This document shows, piece after piece, positions 61,935-64,000 of a DNA stretch of 64,000 bases (its first letter is position 1; the number at the start of each line of letters is the position of its first letter). Below the pieces are notes generated by a model. The model was not told the DNA's origin, ran no database searches, and saw nothing but the letters and a program-made list of their open reading frames with translations. The stretch is taken from positions 19,365,216 to 19,429,215 of the forward strand of contig JAFMSR010000005.1 in NCBI GenBank assembly GCA_022818135.1, in the 5' to 3' direction. Both the position numbers and the translations under genes were made by a program. The stretch comes from Saxidomus purpurata (lineage: Eukaryota > Mollusca > Bivalvia > Venerida > Veneridae).

Positions 61935-64000
61935 ATGACGCTAGCAGTATATTTTGGACTTTTTGCTGGGATTATCAGTTGTTTTAGTTCCACTAGCATC
62001 GAAGAGTATGCAAAACAAGTTTGTGGTGGTGAAAACAAGTGCAACGGTTCGGTTAGGACGTCTGTCCCAAAAGATTCATGCTGCCGTCCATGTGAATGTG
62101 ATGCTGTTTGTTTAGAGAAAGGGACATGTTGCCACGATGCTATAGTCAATTCATCAAAAAATGTAACGATGCAAAGATGCTTGTTGGCTGCCAAACATCC
62201 AAAATCATATCGTGATTCAAGACATTTTGATAGATATTTTGTGCGGGCTTACTGTCCTTACAAATATGAAAATCAACAAATCAGACATAAATGTGAAACT
62301 GATTTCCCTGATTCTCCAAACGATGTGCTATTTGTTTCATCAAAGGATGGTAAAATTGTGTACAAAAATAGATACTGTGCTGCATGTTATGGTGAAGAAG
62401 ATGTCGTTGCATGGGATCTCGTAATCGATCGTTATTGTATTAAGCAAGCGTTTCTAGGTAATACTGGAAGTAATCTGCCCACAAATGCATCCTACAAAAC
62501 AGAACTACTGATGAATGATTGCTTACTTTGGTTTGTGAGACCGGCTATAACAGATGTGAGACATACGCTTTGTTTGGAAGAAAAGCACCTCATTTCTACC
62601 TGTGATGAAAACCAACCGCAGGATGATATCGCCGAAGAATCTAAAGAATTGTGTTCTACTGACAAGAGTGAGTATCTGTTGAATAGTGCAAAGACCATGA
62701 CATTATTAATTCTAACTTCTATTGTATCTATACTTCATACTTATTAGCACGGAAAATTACCTGTCATCTACGGATGTTTTGGTCATTTGATGAGTTTTAA
62801 GAGACAAAAATGAAATGATGGTCTGTGCTGTATAATTATCACCCTTATTCTGAGGCATTATAACATCTTTCGCAATAAATGTTCACTTCCATAGATAAGG
62901 TGAATTTCCTACTCTTTTATACAGTTTAATTAACTATTTCTAAGTCTATAAAAGCTGGGAATTAATGACTAAAATTGTTTTTAAACTTCAGGTGCCCTTT
63001 CAGTTTTTCCTGAGAGAATGAAAGGGATGGGATATGCCAATATATACTGTTACCTGTGTAACAAACGCTCTGTCATGATGTGTGATTTAGAGGACGCTAA
63101 AAAATTTACCGAGACCTTTTTATTTATCCTGGACATTTCTCCATTAACTTTAACGGACGAGGGAGATCCAAAGACAGACAGGTGCAGCCATGCAGAAGTA
63201 AATGATAAATTCTTTGTAAGTATGTCTCTATATTTGAAGATATGCAATGCTTTCATTTCATATTTATAAGTATTTCTTCAAACATCTTCTACAGCGCAAA
63301 AGGCCTATCATTTAACTCTTGCCAAACTTACTTGTATGCGTCTGTTGCAACGTATGATTAAACGTTAAGCATTAATTCTAATTACTTTTCGTTTTGTAGA
63401 AATCTTACCATGCATTATTACGGTAATGCTGCGATATATAGTATACTAGTGCTTGATTCAACTTCGTAAGCGTTGAGAAACAACTTCTTTACTTTTTAAT
63501 TCGTTCTAACATAGGTTAAATTTTACAAACAGCTTAAAGAACACTATATAAACTATAATACGCAAGCAGCAATGGCTATATCATTATTGAAATTTGTAAT
63601 TAATTCTGCGCTACTTTCGTCGCTCAAATACAATTCAAATTTGTGAATAATTCCCTTTTCAATAATTGTTACTCAATAATGGCATGGAATTTTCTTTCAG
63701 GAATTGTTTTAATCCACAATTTTATTGGTTATTTTAGGATGTATGCAGACCTATTTACTGTCCAATGTTCAATGTTCCTGTTTTCGGCATGTGTACTTCG
63801 CTTGTAACTTCGAGTAAGCTGAACTATGGTTTTAATTTTCAACTTGTTCAAATATCACCAAACTCATGGCACCAAAGCGAGATACACGATTTCTTTTCCT
63901 CGTTGTTCAAGCCTCTGTCGGAAAAACTTCAAATTGAAAAGTGTTCTATGTGTGGTGTCACTGTTAAGAGAGAAAATGGTTTGGGGATATTGAATTCAAC
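61935..64000 (+). CDS. Cysteine-rich receptor-ectodomain-like protein, copy C (3' end beyond window)
   Basis: Third tandem paralogue. Exon 1 is 61935-62667, exon 2 62992-63215, and exon 3 starts at 63738 and is open to the window end. The phases are the same as in copies A and B. The signal peptide lacks the 'VTC' seen in copy A, and the CCRPCECDAVCLEKGTCC cluster is intact. Exon 2 (CYLCNKRS...) is the short form, as in copy A. The start codon is aligned with the other copies; the frame is open upstream to the probable 5' UTR acceptor (ttttttcag, ends about 61908), so an earlier non-ATG start is not needed. All splice signals look usable and no stops are seen, so the gene appears intact as far as it can be read. 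Confidence 0.72.
62668..62747 (+). other. Exon-1 read-through tail, copy C (putative short isoform)
   Basis: The tail is identical in amino acids to that of copy B (ending TMTLLILTSIVSILHTY), with a stop at 62745-62747 and AATAAA at 62874-62879. Conservation of frame and stop in sequence that would otherwise be intron is the main evidence. Confidence 0.45.
62874..62879 (+). promoter_or_regulatory. Candidate intronic poly(A) signal, copy C
   Basis: AATAAA in intron 1, in the same conserved context as copy B and about 130 bp after the read-through stop. Confidence 0.4.

Larger units (their letters stand above)
56871..64000 (+). repeat. Tandem segmental duplication, unit C (incomplete)
   Basis: Begins with the same 'tgttccac...ccaaaatattgattttgaatgttgaaat' tract as unit B near 43.68 kb and runs through the gene to the window end. 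Unit-C-specific material is the 380-bp tandem repeat plus gap (57.2-58.9 kb) and a LINE remnant (about 59.8-61.2 kb). Confidence 0.75.

Noticed and set aside
61904..62194. Antisense frame opposite exon 1, present in all three copies
   Set aside because: It is conserved only because the sense exon is conserved. It has no start context or domain of its own.

Overview
This is an animal (eukaryotic) genomic window, AT-rich, with spliced genes, long introns and many transposon remnants. The tRNA-headed SINEs, the diverged tandem repeats of 'tgacctagtttttgacc' and 'aaggtcaaggtcac' type, and an expanded family of cysteine-rich receptor-like ectodomains suggest a lophotrochozoan, probably a bivalve mollusc. 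That assignment is inference. No prokaryotic or organellar genes were seen.

Left region (1-8 kb, minus strand): the middle of a receptor-type protein tyrosine phosphatase gene. From 5' to 3', running leftwards, it has CCP/sushi exons (7796-7587, and a frame-incompatible copy at 7373-7168), one large exon with seven CCP modules (5870-4491), a transmembrane exon (3635-3515), a cytoplasmic exon (3223-3102), a juxtamembrane exon (2197-1977) and the exon that opens the phosphatase domain (1436-1369). The catalytic exons lie off the left edge and the signal-peptide exon was not found.

8-24 kb holds no convincing host gene. It contains SINEs, a degenerate reverse transcriptase (about 12.0-12.44 kb, minus), two arrays of short palindromes (10.63-11.19 and 13.11-13.51 kb), a terminal-inverted-repeat element full of short 'TCCGTT/ACGG' repeats (20.96-21.66 kb) and two diverged tandem-repeat tracts.

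24-64 kb is a tandem segmental duplication of three units (about 23.99-43.66, 43.66-56.87 and 56.87 to past the end). Each unit carries one three-exon plus-strand gene for a secreted or membrane-tethered cysteine-rich protein with a somatomedin-B-like N-terminus. The protein resembles the ectodomain of a Methuselah-like or other family-B-type receptor, but no seven-helix domain is visible. The third copy is cut by the window end. Since divergence the units gained different insertions: a 4.57-kb element with about 550-bp inverted repeats and a perfect 8-bp target duplication (unit A), LINE fragments (A, B and C), a hAT-like element (A) and a hairpin element (B). A 500-N gap interrupts a roughly 380-bp tandem repeat in unit C.

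The most interesting signals are: conserved read-through of exon 1 into a hydrophobic tail followed by a conserved intronic AATAAA in all three copies, suggesting a short membrane-anchored isoform; the sushi-ectodomain receptor phosphatase with an out-of-frame duplicate exon; and the palindrome arrays.
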